54,674 nt of DNA from Subtercola sp. Z020 (GTDB lineage Bacteria > Actinomycetota > Actinomycetes > Actinomycetales > Microbacteriaceae). Where the stretch lies: NCBI RefSeq assembly GCF_002931235.1, contig NZ_PSTT01000064.1:1-54674 (forward strand), read 5' to 3'. Shown here in pieces: positions 45,967 through 54,666 of this stretch (the first letter of the stretch is position 1; the number at the start of each line of letters is the position of its first letter). The translations under genes were made by a program, and so were the position numbers. The notes beneath the pieces were generated by a model. That model saw only the letters and a list, made by a program, of their open reading frames with translations, made no database searches and had not been told where the DNA came from.

Positions 45967-47115
45967 GTGATCAGGCGACTCGAACCCTTGCTGCGCACCG
46001 CAGCCTGGGTCGAGGGGTGGGTCTTCACCCTCTCGTCGCTCGTCTGCCTGGCCATCGCGGGTGACACGCCGGGGTACGTTCTCGCCATCGGCCTGCCGCT
46101 CTACGCGATCGTGCTCGGCGGGTACCTCATGATCGGGCGGTTGCCCGGGATGCTCTGGGTCGCCATCACGACGTTCGCCGCGCTCTCGCTCAGCTACCTG
46201 CTCGGCAGTGTCGTCGCCGAGCACCCCCCGCTGCTGAGCGCCCTGCTCCTGCTCTCGGGCGGTGGCATCGGAGCGCTGGCGATCGTGCTGCAGGGCTCTC
46301 TGCCCGGCCGGTTCTACCTCGCGCTCGCCTTTCTGCTGAACCTGGTCGCCGCGTTGCCGTCGCTGACCAGCGAAGAGGCCGTGCAGGCCCTGACGATCTT
46401 CATCGTGGGCTGGTCGGTGAACGTGATGGTCGGCATCTGGATCACCGACAGCGTGCGGCGGGCCCGCGGCCGCATCGCGCGCCTCGGCACCGCACACCAG
46501 GCGGAACGCCGGGCCAGCGAGCTCGAAGCGCAACGGCGGCAGAGCGCCCGGCTGCTGCACGACACGGTGCTCGCCACGCTGACGCTGCTGGCGCACTCCG
46601 GGAGGGGCGCCGATCCCGATGCGCTGCGCGTGCAGGCGAGCGACGACGCCGTGCTGCTGCGCCAACTGCGGCTCGGCGAGACACCGACGCCCCGGTCATC
46701 CGGAACCTACAACCTGCGCACCGACGAGCTGGCGCCCGTCGCCCAGAGCATCAAGGCCCTGCAGCAGCGGTTCAAGCGCCGGGGGCTCGACGTGCACTGG
46801 CACGGCAGCGGCGGCGACATCATTCTGCCGCCTGCTGTGCGGAGCGCCTTCCTCCTCTCGCTGGGCGAGTGCCTCGAGAACGTCAGGCGGCACGCCCAGG
46901 TCGACCAGGCCGACGTGACGATCACGCAGGATGCGGGAGGCGTGCGTGCGATGGTCACCGATTCGGGCGTCGGTTTCGAGACCGACGGCGTCGAGAGCGG
47001 GCGGCTCGGTATCGCCGAATCGGTCGTCGCCCGCATCCGCGACGTCGGCGGCAACGCCCGCATCTTCTCGGCGCCGGGAGCCGGCACCACCGTCGTACTC
47101 GAGGTGCCGCGGTGA
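45967..47115 (+). CDS. Sensor histidine kinase (DesK/NarX-type)
   Basis: 382 aa. About five membrane helices (18-160) without a recognisable extracytoplasmic sensor domain, a short coiled-coil (175-195), the phosphoacceptor His198 in RLLHDTVLATL, then an HATPase_c domain with the N-box SLGECLENVRRHA, the G1 box DSGVGFE and the G2 region GAGTTVVLEV. This is a HisKA_3-class kinase that pairs with LuxR/NarL regulators. Its stop overlaps the next GTG (GTGA); the cognate regulator is the third gene. Confidence 0.88.
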   Translation: MIRRLEPLLRTAAWVEGWVFTLSSLVCLAIAGDTPGYVLAIGLPLYAIVLGGYLMIGRLPGMLWVAITTFAALSLSYLLGSVVAEHPPLLSALLLLSGGGIGALAIVLQGSLPGRFYLALAFLLNLVAALPSLTSEEAVQALTIFIVGWSVNVMVGIWITDSVRRARGRIARLGTAHQAERRASELEAQRRQSARLLHDTVLATLTLLAHSGRGADPDALRVQASDDAVLLRQLRLGETPTPRSSGTYNLRTDELAPVAQSIKALQQRFKRRGLDVHWHGSGGDIILPPAVRSAFLLSLGECLENVRRHAQVDQADVTITQDAGGVRAMVTDSGVGFETDGVESGRLGIAESVVARIRDVGGNARIFSAPGAGTTVVLEVPR

Positions 47116-48434
47116 GCGCGCCGATCGACGGGCTGGGCGAGAGGGATGCCGCCGACGACGTCGACGCCTACCCCCACCCCGCTTCGACCCGGCCCGGAAC
47201 AGACGCCGAAGAACAGGGCACGGGCCTCCTCACGCGGCTGGTGCGCGCCCGCACACTCGGACCGGAGGCGCTCGAGTCGCTGCGCAAGGATGTCGCGTCG
47301 GACTCGCGGATCGGCATCGGCTACCTCGGAATCGGCGCCATCGTCGCTGCCGTTCTGCTGAGCATCCGCGGCATCGCGATCTTCGTTCTCAACTGGAACG
47401 CCTACGTCAACCCGTGGCTGACCCTCATCGCCTGGCTGATGATCGCCGTGGCGATGGCGGGTGCCTGCATCGTGGGCAACAGTCGCGGCAGCCACGTGCC
47501 GACGCCCGTGTACTCGGTGGTGCTGGTGCTGGTCGCGGGGGCCGTCATCCTCGACCTGGTGTCGTCGCACGGCTTCACGCCACCGAACCCCGAGGTCACG
47601 GTGATCGTCGGCGCGGGGGCCACCCTGCTGTCGCTGGTCGCGTTCCGGCCGCTCAACCAGCTCATTCTGGCCACGGTCGTTCTCACGGTCTTCCTGTTCG
47701 TGGTCACGATCGTCGGAGCGAGCGCCGACGCGGGTGCGACGAGGCCGCAGATCGAGGTCATCGTCGCCGCCCTGGCACCGACGCTCATCGCCATCCTGAT
47801 CGTCAAGTCGTTCAGCCGGTTCATCGACCGGGAGCTCGACCGCACGCTGGTCGAGAGCACCATCTCGTCGCCGCGGTTCGCCGTCGGCATCCTCGGTTCC
47901 GACGAACTGGCGCGGCTCGACCGGCGGGCCGAAGAACTGCTGAGCGACGTCGCCTCCGGCCGCATCCCGCTCCCCCTCGACACCGAGCAGTCGGCCGCAG
48001 CAGCGGCCCTCGCGAGCGATCTGCGCCGCCGGCTGATCGCGGGGCGGCGCCAGACCTGGCTGCAGCACGCCATCGACGACTCCGAGGTACTGCGCCCGAC
48101 CGTGACGCTCGACGACCCGGCCGGGCTCGCGGGCTACCTCGAGCCGGAGCAGCGCGAAGGGCTGCTCACCGCGATCTGGTTGATCGCTGCGTCCGCGTCG
48201 CGGCAGCAGCCGGTGATCGCCATCACGGTCGGCGACGTGGTTGACCCCGATCAGGGGGGTAGAACGGATATGATGGTGTTTCCGATGGAGATTTCGATCC
48301 AAGGCATTCCACGCCGGCGTATCGATGTCACGATCTGGGGGGCGTTGGATCAGGTGGGGCAGCACTCGGAGAGTGGGCGTCACGGGTCCATCGAGATCCG
48401 GATCACTGCAGAGGTGCAGACCCCCGAAGCGTAA
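47112..48434 (+). CDS. Polytopic membrane protein with degenerate kinase-like C-terminus
   Basis: 440 aa. A polar N-terminus (1-60) precedes about five or six membrane helices (about 75-235) and a cytoplasmic domain of about 190 aa. The spacing in that domain (LEPEQREGLLTAIWLIAASA, then PVIAITVGD, and a closing SIEIRITAEV) recalls a histidine-kinase ATPase domain, but it has neither a phosphoacceptor histidine nor N- and G-box residues. It is inferred to be a pseudo-kinase or sensory partner of the upstream kinase, with which it is translationally coupled (GTGA). No named family recognised. Confidence 0.65.
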   Translation: MSAPIDGLGERDAADDVDAYPHPASTRPGTDAEEQGTGLLTRLVRARTLGPEALESLRKDVASDSRIGIGYLGIGAIVAAVLLSIRGIAIFVLNWNAYVNPWLTLIAWLMIAVAMAGACIVGNSRGSHVPTPVYSVVLVLVAGAVILDLVSSHGFTPPNPEVTVIVGAGATLLSLVAFRPLNQLILATVVLTVFLFVVTIVGASADAGATRPQIEVIVAALAPTLIAILIVKSFSRFIDRELDRTLVESTISSPRFAVGILGSDELARLDRRAEELLSDVASGRIPLPLDTEQSAAAAALASDLRRRLIAGRRQTWLQHAIDDSEVLRPTVTLDDPAGLAGYLEPEQREGLLTAIWLIAASASRQQPVIAITVGDVVDPDQGGRTDMMVFPMEISIQGIPRRRIDVTIWGALDQVGQHSESGRHGSIEIRITAEVQTPEA

Positions 48435-48455
48435 GAGGGCAGACCCCCCGAAGCG
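48416..48455. repeat. Direct repeat straddling a stop codon
   Basis: GCAGACCCCCGAAGCG (48416-48431) recurs as GCAGACCCCCCGAAGCG (48439-48455), one copy at the end of the membrane-protein gene and one just after its TAA. Likely a small local duplication. Confidence 0.75.
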
Positions 48456-48491
48456 CACGAGGTCTGGCAGCCGAGAACAGGGAGGCTTGAC

Positions 48492-49196
48492 ATGCCGACG
48501 ACGCATGAGAATATCCGACTCGCCATAGTCGACGACCACCGCATGCTGCTCGGCGCCCTGACGGAGTGGATCAGGGGGGCGGCCAGCGACATCCAGATGG
48601 TCGCGGCGGTGACCACCTGGCCCGACCTGCTGACGAGCCCCGAATTCCCCGTCGACGTCGTGCTGCTCGACCTCGACCTGAAAGACAACCTCCCGATCTC
48701 GGTCAAACTGCGTGCGCTGAAGTCTGCGGGCGTCAAGACCGTGCTGATGAGCACCTACTCCGAGCCGGTCGTCGTTCGCGAGGCCCTCGCCGCGGGCGCG
48801 CTCGGCTACCTCGTGAAGAGCGAGGAGGCCGACATGATCGTCGAGGCCATCCGCTCTGCGGCGAAGGGCGAACCCTTCATCTCGAGCGAACTCGACCTCG
48901 CCCTCAGCTCACAGGAGGAGGGCGGGTCGCCCAAGCTCAGCGCGCAGGAGCGCCGCGTCATGGCGCTCTACGGCGGGGGCGAGCCGGTGAAACAGGTCGC
49001 CGAGCAGCTCAGCATCTCGGAGGAGACGGCCAAGAGCTACCTCAAGCGCATCCGCGAGAAGTACCGCGTGGTGGGCATCGATGTGGGAACCAAGGTCGCG
49101 CTCCGCAAGCGGGCCATCCAGGATGGTCTGCTCATCCAGGACGACTATTTGACGAACCCGGCCGAGGCGACCGTCGACGCGAGCCGCCGGGACTGA
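48492..49196 (+). CDS. LuxR/NarL-family response regulator
   Basis: 234 aa. The receiver domain has the acidic pair in VDDHRM (14-15), phosphoacceptor Asp60 in VVLLDLDL and the conserved Lys in GYLVKS. The C-terminal HTH (LSAQERRVMALYGGGE, then VAEQLSISEETAKSYLKRI) is of LuxR type. ATG at 48492 has GGGAGG six bases upstream. It is the partner of the histidine kinase two genes upstream. Its last 52 bases overlap the end of the convergent MFS gene. Confidence 0.9.
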   Translation: MPTTHENIRLAIVDDHRMLLGALTEWIRGAASDIQMVAAVTTWPDLLTSPEFPVDVVLLDLDLKDNLPISVKLRALKSAGVKTVLMSTYSEPVVVREALAAGALGYLVKSEEADMIVEAIRSAAKGEPFISSELDLALSSQEEGGSPKLSAQERRVMALYGGGEPVKQVAEQLSISEETAKSYLKRIREKYRVVGIDVGTKVALRKRAIQDGLLIQDDYLTNPAEATVDASRRD

Positions 49197-50455
49197 GCCG
49201 CCTCCTCCGCAGCCGCCTCCGCCTCCGCCCGGCGCCGGCGGCTGAGGCGCTCGACGGTGAACGACGTGGCGGCGATGAGGATGCCGAGCACGGTCAAGAC
49301 GATCCCGGCCCCGATCGGGGCCACGTAGCCGAGCCCGATCGAGAGGGCGACGCCGCCGACGATGGGGCCGAGCGCGTTGCCGAAGTTCAGCGCCGAGTGG
49401 TTCAGCGCAGCGGCGATCGACTGGCTGTTACCCGCGACATCCATCAGCCGCGTCTGGATCATCGGGGAGATGGATGCCGCGGCGGCACCCACGAAGAACA
49501 GGCCGACGAACAGGCCGACGGGGCTCCAGACGAACAGCAGCAACTCGAACAGGGTGACCAGGAGCAGCCCGAAGCAGAGCAGCATGGAGCGCTTCAGGTT
49601 GCGGTCGGCCGCCCGGCCGCCGAGCAGGTTGCCCACGGTCATCCCGATGCCGACGACCACCAGCGCCCACGGAACCACCGACTCGGGCAGGCCCGTGATT
49701 GTGGTCAGAATGGGCGAGACGTACGTGTAGACGCAGAAGAACCCGCCGAAGCCGATGGCGCCGATCGCGATGGCGAACCACACCTGCGGCCGACCGAACG
49801 CGCTCAGCTCGTTGCGCATGGTCGCGGTGCGGTCACCCGGCTGGTTCGGCACCGTGAGGGTGACCGCGACCAGCGCCAGAACGAAGATGGCCGCCACGAC
49901 CAGGTACGACACGCGCCAGCTCGAGTTCTGCCCGATCCAGGTGACGAACGGCACGCCGACCACGTTCGCCACGGTGAGCCCGCCGAGCACGAGGGCGACG
50001 CCCTGGCCGCGCTTGTTCGGGCCGAGAAGCGACGCCGCCACCAGCGAGGCGATGCCGAAGTAGGCGCCGTGCGGCAGGGCCGAGACGAAGCGGGCCAGCA
50101 GCACGAGGCCGAACGTGGGCAGCAGGGCGGAGGCGACTGTTCCGAGGATGATCGTGCCGAGCAGCACCATCAGCACGACCTTCCGCGGCCAGCGTGCCGC
50201 GACGGCGGCGATCGTCGGAGCACCGACGACGACCCCGGCGGCGTACGCCGTGATGAGGAGGCCGGCCTGGCCGTTCGCCTGCTCGGCGGACTGGGCGAAC
50301 AGCCCCGGGAGCAGGTCGCGCGCGAGGTCGGGCAGCAGGCCCATGGCCACGAACTCGGTGCAGCCGATGCCGAAGCCGCCGAGGGTGAGCGCGAGCAGCG
50401 CAAGACGGATGCGGGCCGGCGTCAGCTGCGCGGGCCCCGAAGAAGTGGCGGTCAC
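49145..50455 (-). CDS. MFS transporter (DHA1-type, AraJ/YdhP-like)
   Basis: 436 aa, twelve membrane helices with a polar C-terminal tail. The early segment GCTEFVAMGLLPDLA and the motif RFVSALPHGAYFGIASLVAA are characteristic of the drug/arabinose-efflux subgroup of DHA1 exporters. Substrate unknown. GTG at 50455 lies six bases after TAGGCT, and a 36-bp palindrome sits just upstream, suggesting repressor control. The 3' end overlaps the response-regulator gene by 52 bases on the other strand. Confidence 0.88.
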   Translation of the reverse strand: MTATSSGPAQLTPARIRLALLALTLGGFGIGCTEFVAMGLLPDLARDLLPGLFAQSAEQANGQAGLLITAYAAGVVVGAPTIAAVAARWPRKVVLMVLLGTIILGTVASALLPTFGLVLLARFVSALPHGAYFGIASLVAASLLGPNKRGQGVALVLGGLTVANVVGVPFVTWIGQNSSWRVSYLVVAAIFVLALVAVTLTVPNQPGDRTATMRNELSAFGRPQVWFAIAIGAIGFGGFFCVYTYVSPILTTITGLPESVVPWALVVVGIGMTVGNLLGGRAADRNLKRSMLLCFGLLLVTLFELLLFVWSPVGLFVGLFFVGAAAASISPMIQTRLMDVAGNSQSIAAALNHSALNFGNALGPIVGGVALSIGLGYVAPIGAGIVLTVLGILIAATSFTVERLSRRRRAEAEAAAEEAAQSRRLASTVASAGFVK

Positions 50456-50461
50456 CCTTCC

Positions 50462-50467
50462 AGCCTA
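50462..50467 (-). promoter_or_regulatory. -10 box of the MFS gene
   Basis: TAGGCT, six bases, GTG (50455); leaderless geometry. The palindrome at 50476-50511 covers the position expected for the -35 box. Confidence 0.5.
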
Positions 50468-50475
50468 CGGCCGTT

Positions 50476-50511
50476 CCCGCCCGAAATCGAATCGATTCGA
50501 TTTCGGGCGGG
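50476..50511. promoter_or_regulatory. 36-bp perfect palindrome (operator or terminator)
   Basis: Seventeen-base arms around a CG centre: CCCGCCCGAAATCGAAT and its complement. The AT-richer core inside GC-rich arms and its place over the MFS -35 region fit a dimeric-repressor operator. The same sequence lies 11 bases after the stop of the thiamine-binding protein gene, so it could equally fold as that transcript's terminator, or do both. Confidence 0.75.
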
Positions 50512-50521
50512 CGGGCTGAGG

Positions 50522-50824
50522 CTACTCGCCGAGGGCGCGCTCGAGGCGGTCGACCTTGGCGGTGAGCTCGCCCGTGTAGCCGGGGCGGATGTCGGCCTTC
50601 AGCACCAGCGAGACGCGGGAGCCGAACGCGCCGACGGCCTCCGTCGCGCGCTTGACGACGTCGAACACCTCGTCCCACTCCCCCTCGATCGTCGTGAACA
50701 TCGCGTCGGTGTGGTTCGGCAGGCCCGACTCGCGCACGACGCGAACGGCCGCGGCGACGGCGTCGTGCACCGAGGCATCCAGAGCCTCGCCACCGGAGGG
50801 AGCGACAGAGAACGCAACGAGCAT
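50522..50824 (-). CDS. Thiamine-binding protein (MTH1187/YqgV family)
   Basis: 100 aa with the compact ferredoxin-like fold of the MTH1187 family: MLVAFSVAP at the start, then the segment [17 protein letters not shown] and a closing [12 protein letters not shown]. Members bind thiamine or related pyrimidines. ATG at 50824 overlaps the stop of the upstream glycosyltransferase gene (TGATG), so the two are co-translated. The physiological role is not established. Confidence 0.85.
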   Translation of the reverse strand: MLVAFSVAPSGGEALDASVHDAVAAAVRVVRESGLPNHTDAMFTTIEGEWDEVFDVVKRATEAVGAFGSRVSLVLKADIRPGYTGELTAKVDRLERALGE

Positions 50825-52251
50825 CAGATGACCACCTTCTGTTGGAGCGGAGCGACGGGCGTGGCTGCCCTCACCCGTGCCCGGAGGAGCGCCCGCACGG
50901 CGAGCACGAAGAGAACACAGACGAGCACGTTGCGTACGGTCAGCGTCAGCAGCATGAACGTGTCGAGTGAGATCAACCAGTCGTAGTAATAGGGGTAGAT
51001 GATCTGCGTGAGGGCTCCGAGCACCGCGGTGATGATCGCGAAGAGGCGGAACCGCCGCCCCTGCCAGATGAGCCCCAGAATGACCGGCGCTGTGAGCCAG
51101 AGCATGAACTGCGGCGAGCCGACCTTGTTGAAGACGATCAGCGCGGTGACGAGCGCCAGGGCCAGTGGCGGCAGCACGGCCGTCACAGAGGCGCCGGTGC
51201 GCACCACCCAGATGCCGAGCAGCAGCACCGCGAGAACGGCCAGCGCGAGCAGCGGCGTGGTGAGCACGTCGGCGATCGGCGCCCCGTTGCCTTTCACCTG
51301 GAAGGTCAGAATGTCCTGGTCGTAGTACACGACAGACCCGGGCAGGCGCAGGTAGGCGAGCCACATCCACGGCGTGCTGACGGGCGCCTCGATCTGCAGG
51401 CCGCGGCCGGTCTGCTGCGTGACGAAGCTGACGAGGTTCGCGCCCGCCCCGAGAGCGAGACCGACGCCGGCGATCACGGCGGCCGTGGCTGCGGCGGCGA
51501 TAGCCAGGGTCCACCGGCGCTTCACCGCGATCATCAGGGCGACGACCATGGCGATCGGCCACACCTTCACCCAGGTGGCCGCCGCCAGCAGCACGCCGGC
51601 AACGGCGGGGCGACGGATGGCCAGCAGAAGCCCGACGATGACGAGCGCCACTTCGAAGGTGTCGATGCGGCCGAGGGCGACGGGTCCGAGCAGCAGCAGG
51701 AACAGCAGCCACCACCACGCGGCGACGAAGCGGATGTTCGGGGCGAAGCCGGTCGGGCGGGCATCCGGGGCGACAGCTGCCGGTGCGACTACGTGCGGTG
51801 TGGCTGCCGGCGGTGCGGCAGTCGGCGGTGCGGCTGCGGCTGGTGCGGCAACGGTTGACATGGCACGGGGCGCACCGGGCGCACCGGCACCCGCACCGAC
51901 GCTCGGCGCGTGTGCGCTGTCGGGCGCGACGGTCGTCGCACGCGAGTACAGGATGAACGCCAGCACGAGCCCGTTGGCGAGCGTCACCAGCAGCAGCCAG
52001 GTGGTTCCGTAGAGGCCCGACCCTAACGCCATCGCAGCCACCATCGGAACCAGCGCCAGCAACGGGTACACCCACGGGCCGTCGATGCCGACCCAGTACC
52101 CCTTGAAGCCGTTGTTCACCCACGTGTCGTAGACGGCCGTGACGTCACCCCACGGCAGGGTCGGGGCGGTCAGCCCGACGTAGCCGAGCCAGAGGTGGAT
52201 GGCAGCGAAGACGCTCCAGATCAGCAGGGGGTGAAGGGCCAGTCGACGCAC
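50824..52251 (-). CDS. GT87-type polyprenol-sugar membrane glycosyltransferase
   Basis: 475 aa with about ten to twelve membrane helices. The first outside loop has the acidic [11 protein letters not shown] region expected of the GT-C active site, followed by [16 protein letters not shown]. This plan matches the DUF2029/GT87 mannosyltransferases that use polyprenyl-phosphate sugars for lipoglycan or arabinogalactan assembly. An Ala/Pro/Thr-rich stretch of about 60 residues (about 108-170) looks like an inserted linker between helices. GTG start six bases after TAAGAT. It might act in the same envelope pathways as the wecA-type and LmeA-like products. Confidence 0.78.
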   Translation of the reverse strand: MRRLALHPLLIWSVFAAIHLWLGYVGLTAPTLPWGDVTAVYDTWVNNGFKGYWVGIDGPWVYPLLALVPMVAAMALGSGLYGTTWLLLVTLANGLVLAFILYSRATTVAPDSAHAPSVGAGAGAPGAPRAMSTVAAPAAAAPPTAAPPAATPHVVAPAAVAPDARPTGFAPNIRFVAAWWWLLFLLLLGPVALGRIDTFEVALVIVGLLLAIRRPAVAGVLLAAATWVKVWPIAMVVALMIAVKRRWTLAIAAAATAAVIAGVGLALGAGANLVSFVTQQTGRGLQIEAPVSTPWMWLAYLRLPGSVVYYDQDILTFQVKGNGAPIADVLTTPLLALAVLAVLLLGIWVVRTGASVTAVLPPLALALVTALIVFNKVGSPQFMLWLTAPVILGLIWQGRRFRLFAIITAVLGALTQIIYPYYYDWLISLDTFMLLTLTVRNVLVCVLFVLAVRALLRARVRAATPVAPLQQKVVI

Positions 52252-52257
52252 CCCGCC

Positions 52258-52263
52258 ATCTTA
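52258..52263 (-). promoter_or_regulatory. -10 box of the GT87 gene
   Basis: TAAGAT, six bases, GTG (52251). Leaderless geometry. Confidence 0.4.
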
Positions 52264-52630
52264 TGCGCCAGCGCCCGTGCGGCGCGGCGCGGGGCGCTGT
52301 TGGCCGGGCGGCCGGCCCGGCACAGGGTGGCCGGCGTCCAGACCCGGCGTGGCGCGGGGTCAGCCAGCGCGGCACGGGGAGTCGTCCGCCGGGTCGCCGG
52401 GCGTGCGCGGGGCGCCGTCGGCCGGGGCCGCACCGGCGAGGGCGGCGGACGCCTAAAGCCGGCGCGGGTCGGGACCGGGGGCCCCAGCTGGCGCGGCGCG
52501 GGGTGAACCGGCGGTGCGGGGCCAGCCGGCGCGGCGCGGGGTCAACTGGCGCGGCGCGGGGCCGGAGGCCGGCGGGCGCGGGTCAGGCGGCACCGACCGG
52601 CGTGGTCAGCCGGCGGCCGGCTGCGGGTCC
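52264..52630. other. GC-rich intergenic region without a gene
   Basis: 367 bp of extremely GC-rich, repetitive DNA between the GT87 promoter and the nnrD stop. Open frames cross it but look like chance translations of the repeats. I see no RNA gene. It may contain the terminator of nnrD. Confidence 0.6.
52490..52561. repeat. GC-rich short repeats
   Basis: GGCGCGGCGCGGGG occurs at 52490-52503, 52528-52541 and 52548-52561, with degenerate copies around them. The last two are 20 bp apart. Confidence 0.75.
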
Positions 52631-53512
52631 TCAGCCGGCGCGGAGGGCCGCGATCACGGCGGGAACCGCCTCCGCGATGTCGAGCGCCACGATCGGCCCG
52701 CCCGCCGAAGCGCGCTCCCCCGCGAGCCCGTGGATGACCGCCGCCGCGGCGGCCAGGTCGGCGAGGCGGGTGGGTTCGGCATCCAGAGCCTGCCGGCGCG
52801 TCGCGACCAGCGCGCCCAGGATGCCCGCGAGCACGTCGCCCGAACCGGCCGTCGCGAGCTCCGTCGTCGGGGCGGTGACGCGCAGGCCTCGGCCAACCGA
52901 GATCTGCCCGTCGCCGTCGCGGCTCGCACCGACCACGTGCGTGACGTGCCCCTTCAGCAACACGGTGCAGCCGAGCAGCCGGGCCGCGTGCTCCGCCCAG
53001 GCAGCCGGCTCGGCCGTGACCTGGGCGCGTGTCACGTCGACGCCGCGCGCACCGAGGAGGGTGACGAGCTCGCCCGCATGCGGCGTGATCACGACGGGGC
53101 CCGACGCGTGGTCGATGAGGTCGAGCGCTCCCGCGTCGATGACCGTCGGATCGCCTGCGCCGAGCGCCGCGACGAGCGCAGAGGTCACCGACTTCTCGCG
53201 GCTGGAGGCATCCATGCCCGATCCGACGAGCCATGTCTGCACCCGGCCCTCTGCAGTGACGACCTCGGGGCGACGCTGCAGCACGAGCCGCGTCGCCCGG
53301 CCCGGGCCGAGGTAGCGGAGCATGCCGACGCCGGTGCGGCTCGCGCCCTCCACACCGAGCACGGCCGCCCCCGGAAAGCTCGCCGAACCGGTCATCACCC
53401 CGAGCACCCCGCGGGTGTACTTGTCGTCATCGTTTCGGGGCGGGTCGACGAAGGCTCGGGCATCCGGAGCCTGGAAATCGGACCAGAGGAGCGCTGCGGT
53501 GTCTTCGGGCAT
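52631..53512 (-). CDS. nnrD: ADP-dependent NAD(P)H-hydrate dehydratase
   Basis: 293 aa, ribokinase-like fold; restores NADH/NADPH from their hydrated forms using ADP. Signature stretches: YTRGVLGVMTGS, GSGMDASSREK, VITPHAGELVTLLG and the nucleotide motif ATAGSGDVLAGILG. Stand-alone, without the NnrE epimerase domain fused in many bacteria. ATG at 53512 lies seven bases after TATCGT. Confidence 0.92.
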   Translation of the reverse strand: MPEDTAALLWSDFQAPDARAFVDPPRNDDDKYTRGVLGVMTGSASFPGAAVLGVEGASRTGVGMLRYLGPGRATRLVLQRRPEVVTAEGRVQTWLVGSGMDASSREKSVTSALVAALGAGDPTVIDAGALDLIDHASGPVVITPHAGELVTLLGARGVDVTRAQVTAEPAAWAEHAARLLGCTVLLKGHVTHVVGASRDGDGQISVGRGLRVTAPTTELATAGSGDVLAGILGALVATRRQALDAEPTRLADLAAAAAVIHGLAGERASAGGPIVALDIAEAVPAVIAALRAG

Positions 53513-53519
53513 GTCTCTT

Positions 53520-53525
53520 ACGATA
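53520..53525 (-). promoter_or_regulatory. -10 box of nnrD
   Basis: TATCGT, seven bases, ATG (53512). Leaderless geometry, in the 68-bp region divergent from the Old Yellow Enzyme gene. Confidence 0.45.
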
Positions 53526-53580
53526 GGTCGTTCATGCCGCTCGCGGAATATCTCGCACGCCAACGTTCTTGCACCTTTCC

Positions 53581-54666
53581 GTGACTACTGCGACGCTCTT
53601 CAGCCCCCTGACCATCCGTGAGACGGAATTCCGCAACCGACTGTGGGTGGCACCGATGTGCCAGTATTCGGCCGAGAAGCAGGACGGGGTGCCCACCGAC
53701 TGGCACCTCGCCCACCTCGGCTCGTTCGCGAGCGGCGGCGTCGGCCTGATCATCACCGAGGCGACGGCCGTGACGGCGGCCGGGCGCATCTCGCCGCAGG
53801 ACCTCGGGCTCTACAACGACGAGCAGCAGGCCGCGTTCACCCGCATCAACGCTCTGCTGCACGAGCAGGGCACGGCCACGGGCATCCAGCTCGCCCACGC
53901 GGGCCGCAAGGCGTCGACGTTCCGGCCGTGGGCCGACGACAAGGGAACCGTGCCCGAGTCGCTCGGCGGGTGGCAGACCGTCGCGCCATCGGCGATCCCG
54001 TTCCCCGGCTACGCCACACCGGTCGCGCTGACCGTGCCCGAGATCGAACAGATCGTCGAGGACTTCCGCGTCGCAGCACGCCGTTCGATCGACGCGGGCT
54101 TCGACGTCATCGAGCTGCACGCCGCCCACGGCTACCTCATGCACGAGTTCCTCTCGCCGCTCAGCAACGAGCGAACGGATGCCTATGGCGGCAGCCTCGA
54201 GAACCGGGCGCGCTTCGTGCTCGACGTGGTGCGGGCCGTTCGCGGCGAGGTCGGCGAGGGCGTTCCCCTCTTCGTGCGCTTCTCGGCGACGGACTGGGTC
54301 GAGCAGGGCGGCTGGGATGTCGAGCAGACGACCACGGTCGCCGGCTGGGCGCGGGATGCCGGTGCCGACTTCTTCGACGTCTCGAGCGGTGGCAACGTGA
54401 CCGGCGTGAAGATTCCCGTCGCGCCTCTGTACCAGGTCGAGCTCGCGGCGCACCTGCGGTCGGAGGGGAACGTGCCGGTCAGCGCGGTCGGCCTCATCAC
54501 GACCGCCGCGGAGGCGGCAGAGGTGGTGGCCTCGGGCCGCGCCGACGCGGTGATGATGGGCCGGCAGTTCCTGCGCGACCCGCACTTCGCGCTGCGCGCC
54601 GCCCACGAGCTCGGCGTCTCGCTCGACTACTGGCCCCCCCAGTACGCCCGCGCCCTCTTCCGCTAG
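53581..54666 (+). CDS. NADH:flavin oxidoreductase, Old Yellow Enzyme (YqjM-like)
   Basis: 361 aa, FMN TIM-barrel ene-reductase. Cys27 in APMCQYSA is the redox-tuning cysteine of the YqjM class. QLAHAGRKAS contacts FMN, the substrate-binding pair lies in ELHAAHGYL, and LSNERTDAYGGSLENRARF is the family hallmark. GTG at 53581 is chosen; a TTG four codons upstream is also possible and neither has a clear ribosome site. Its physiological substrate is unknown; members reduce activated alkenes and oxidative-stress products. Confidence 0.9.
   Translation: MTTATLFSPLTIRETEFRNRLWVAPMCQYSAEKQDGVPTDWHLAHLGSFASGGVGLIITEATAVTAAGRISPQDLGLYNDEQQAAFTRINALLHEQGTATGIQLAHAGRKASTFRPWADDKGTVPESLGGWQTVAPSAIPFPGYATPVALTVPEIEQIVEDFRVAARRSIDAGFDVIELHAAHGYLMHEFLSPLSNERTDAYGGSLENRARFVLDVVRAVRGEVGEGVPLFVRFSATDWVEQGGWDVEQTTTVAGWARDAGADFFDVSSGGNVTGVKIPVAPLYQVELAAHLRSEGNVPVSAVGLITTAAEAAEVVASGRADAVMMGRQFLRDPHFALRAAHELGVSLDYWPPQYARALFR

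Noticed and set aside
43276-46665. 1129-aa open frame on the minus strand
   Set aside because: It is antisense to metY, metX and the kinase gene, which have clear family motifs. Its composition is that of a GC-rich shadow frame.
52264-52630. Open frames across the GC-rich gap
   Set aside because: They encode only Arg/Gly/Ala-rich low complexity from the repeats, without a start signal or family similarity.
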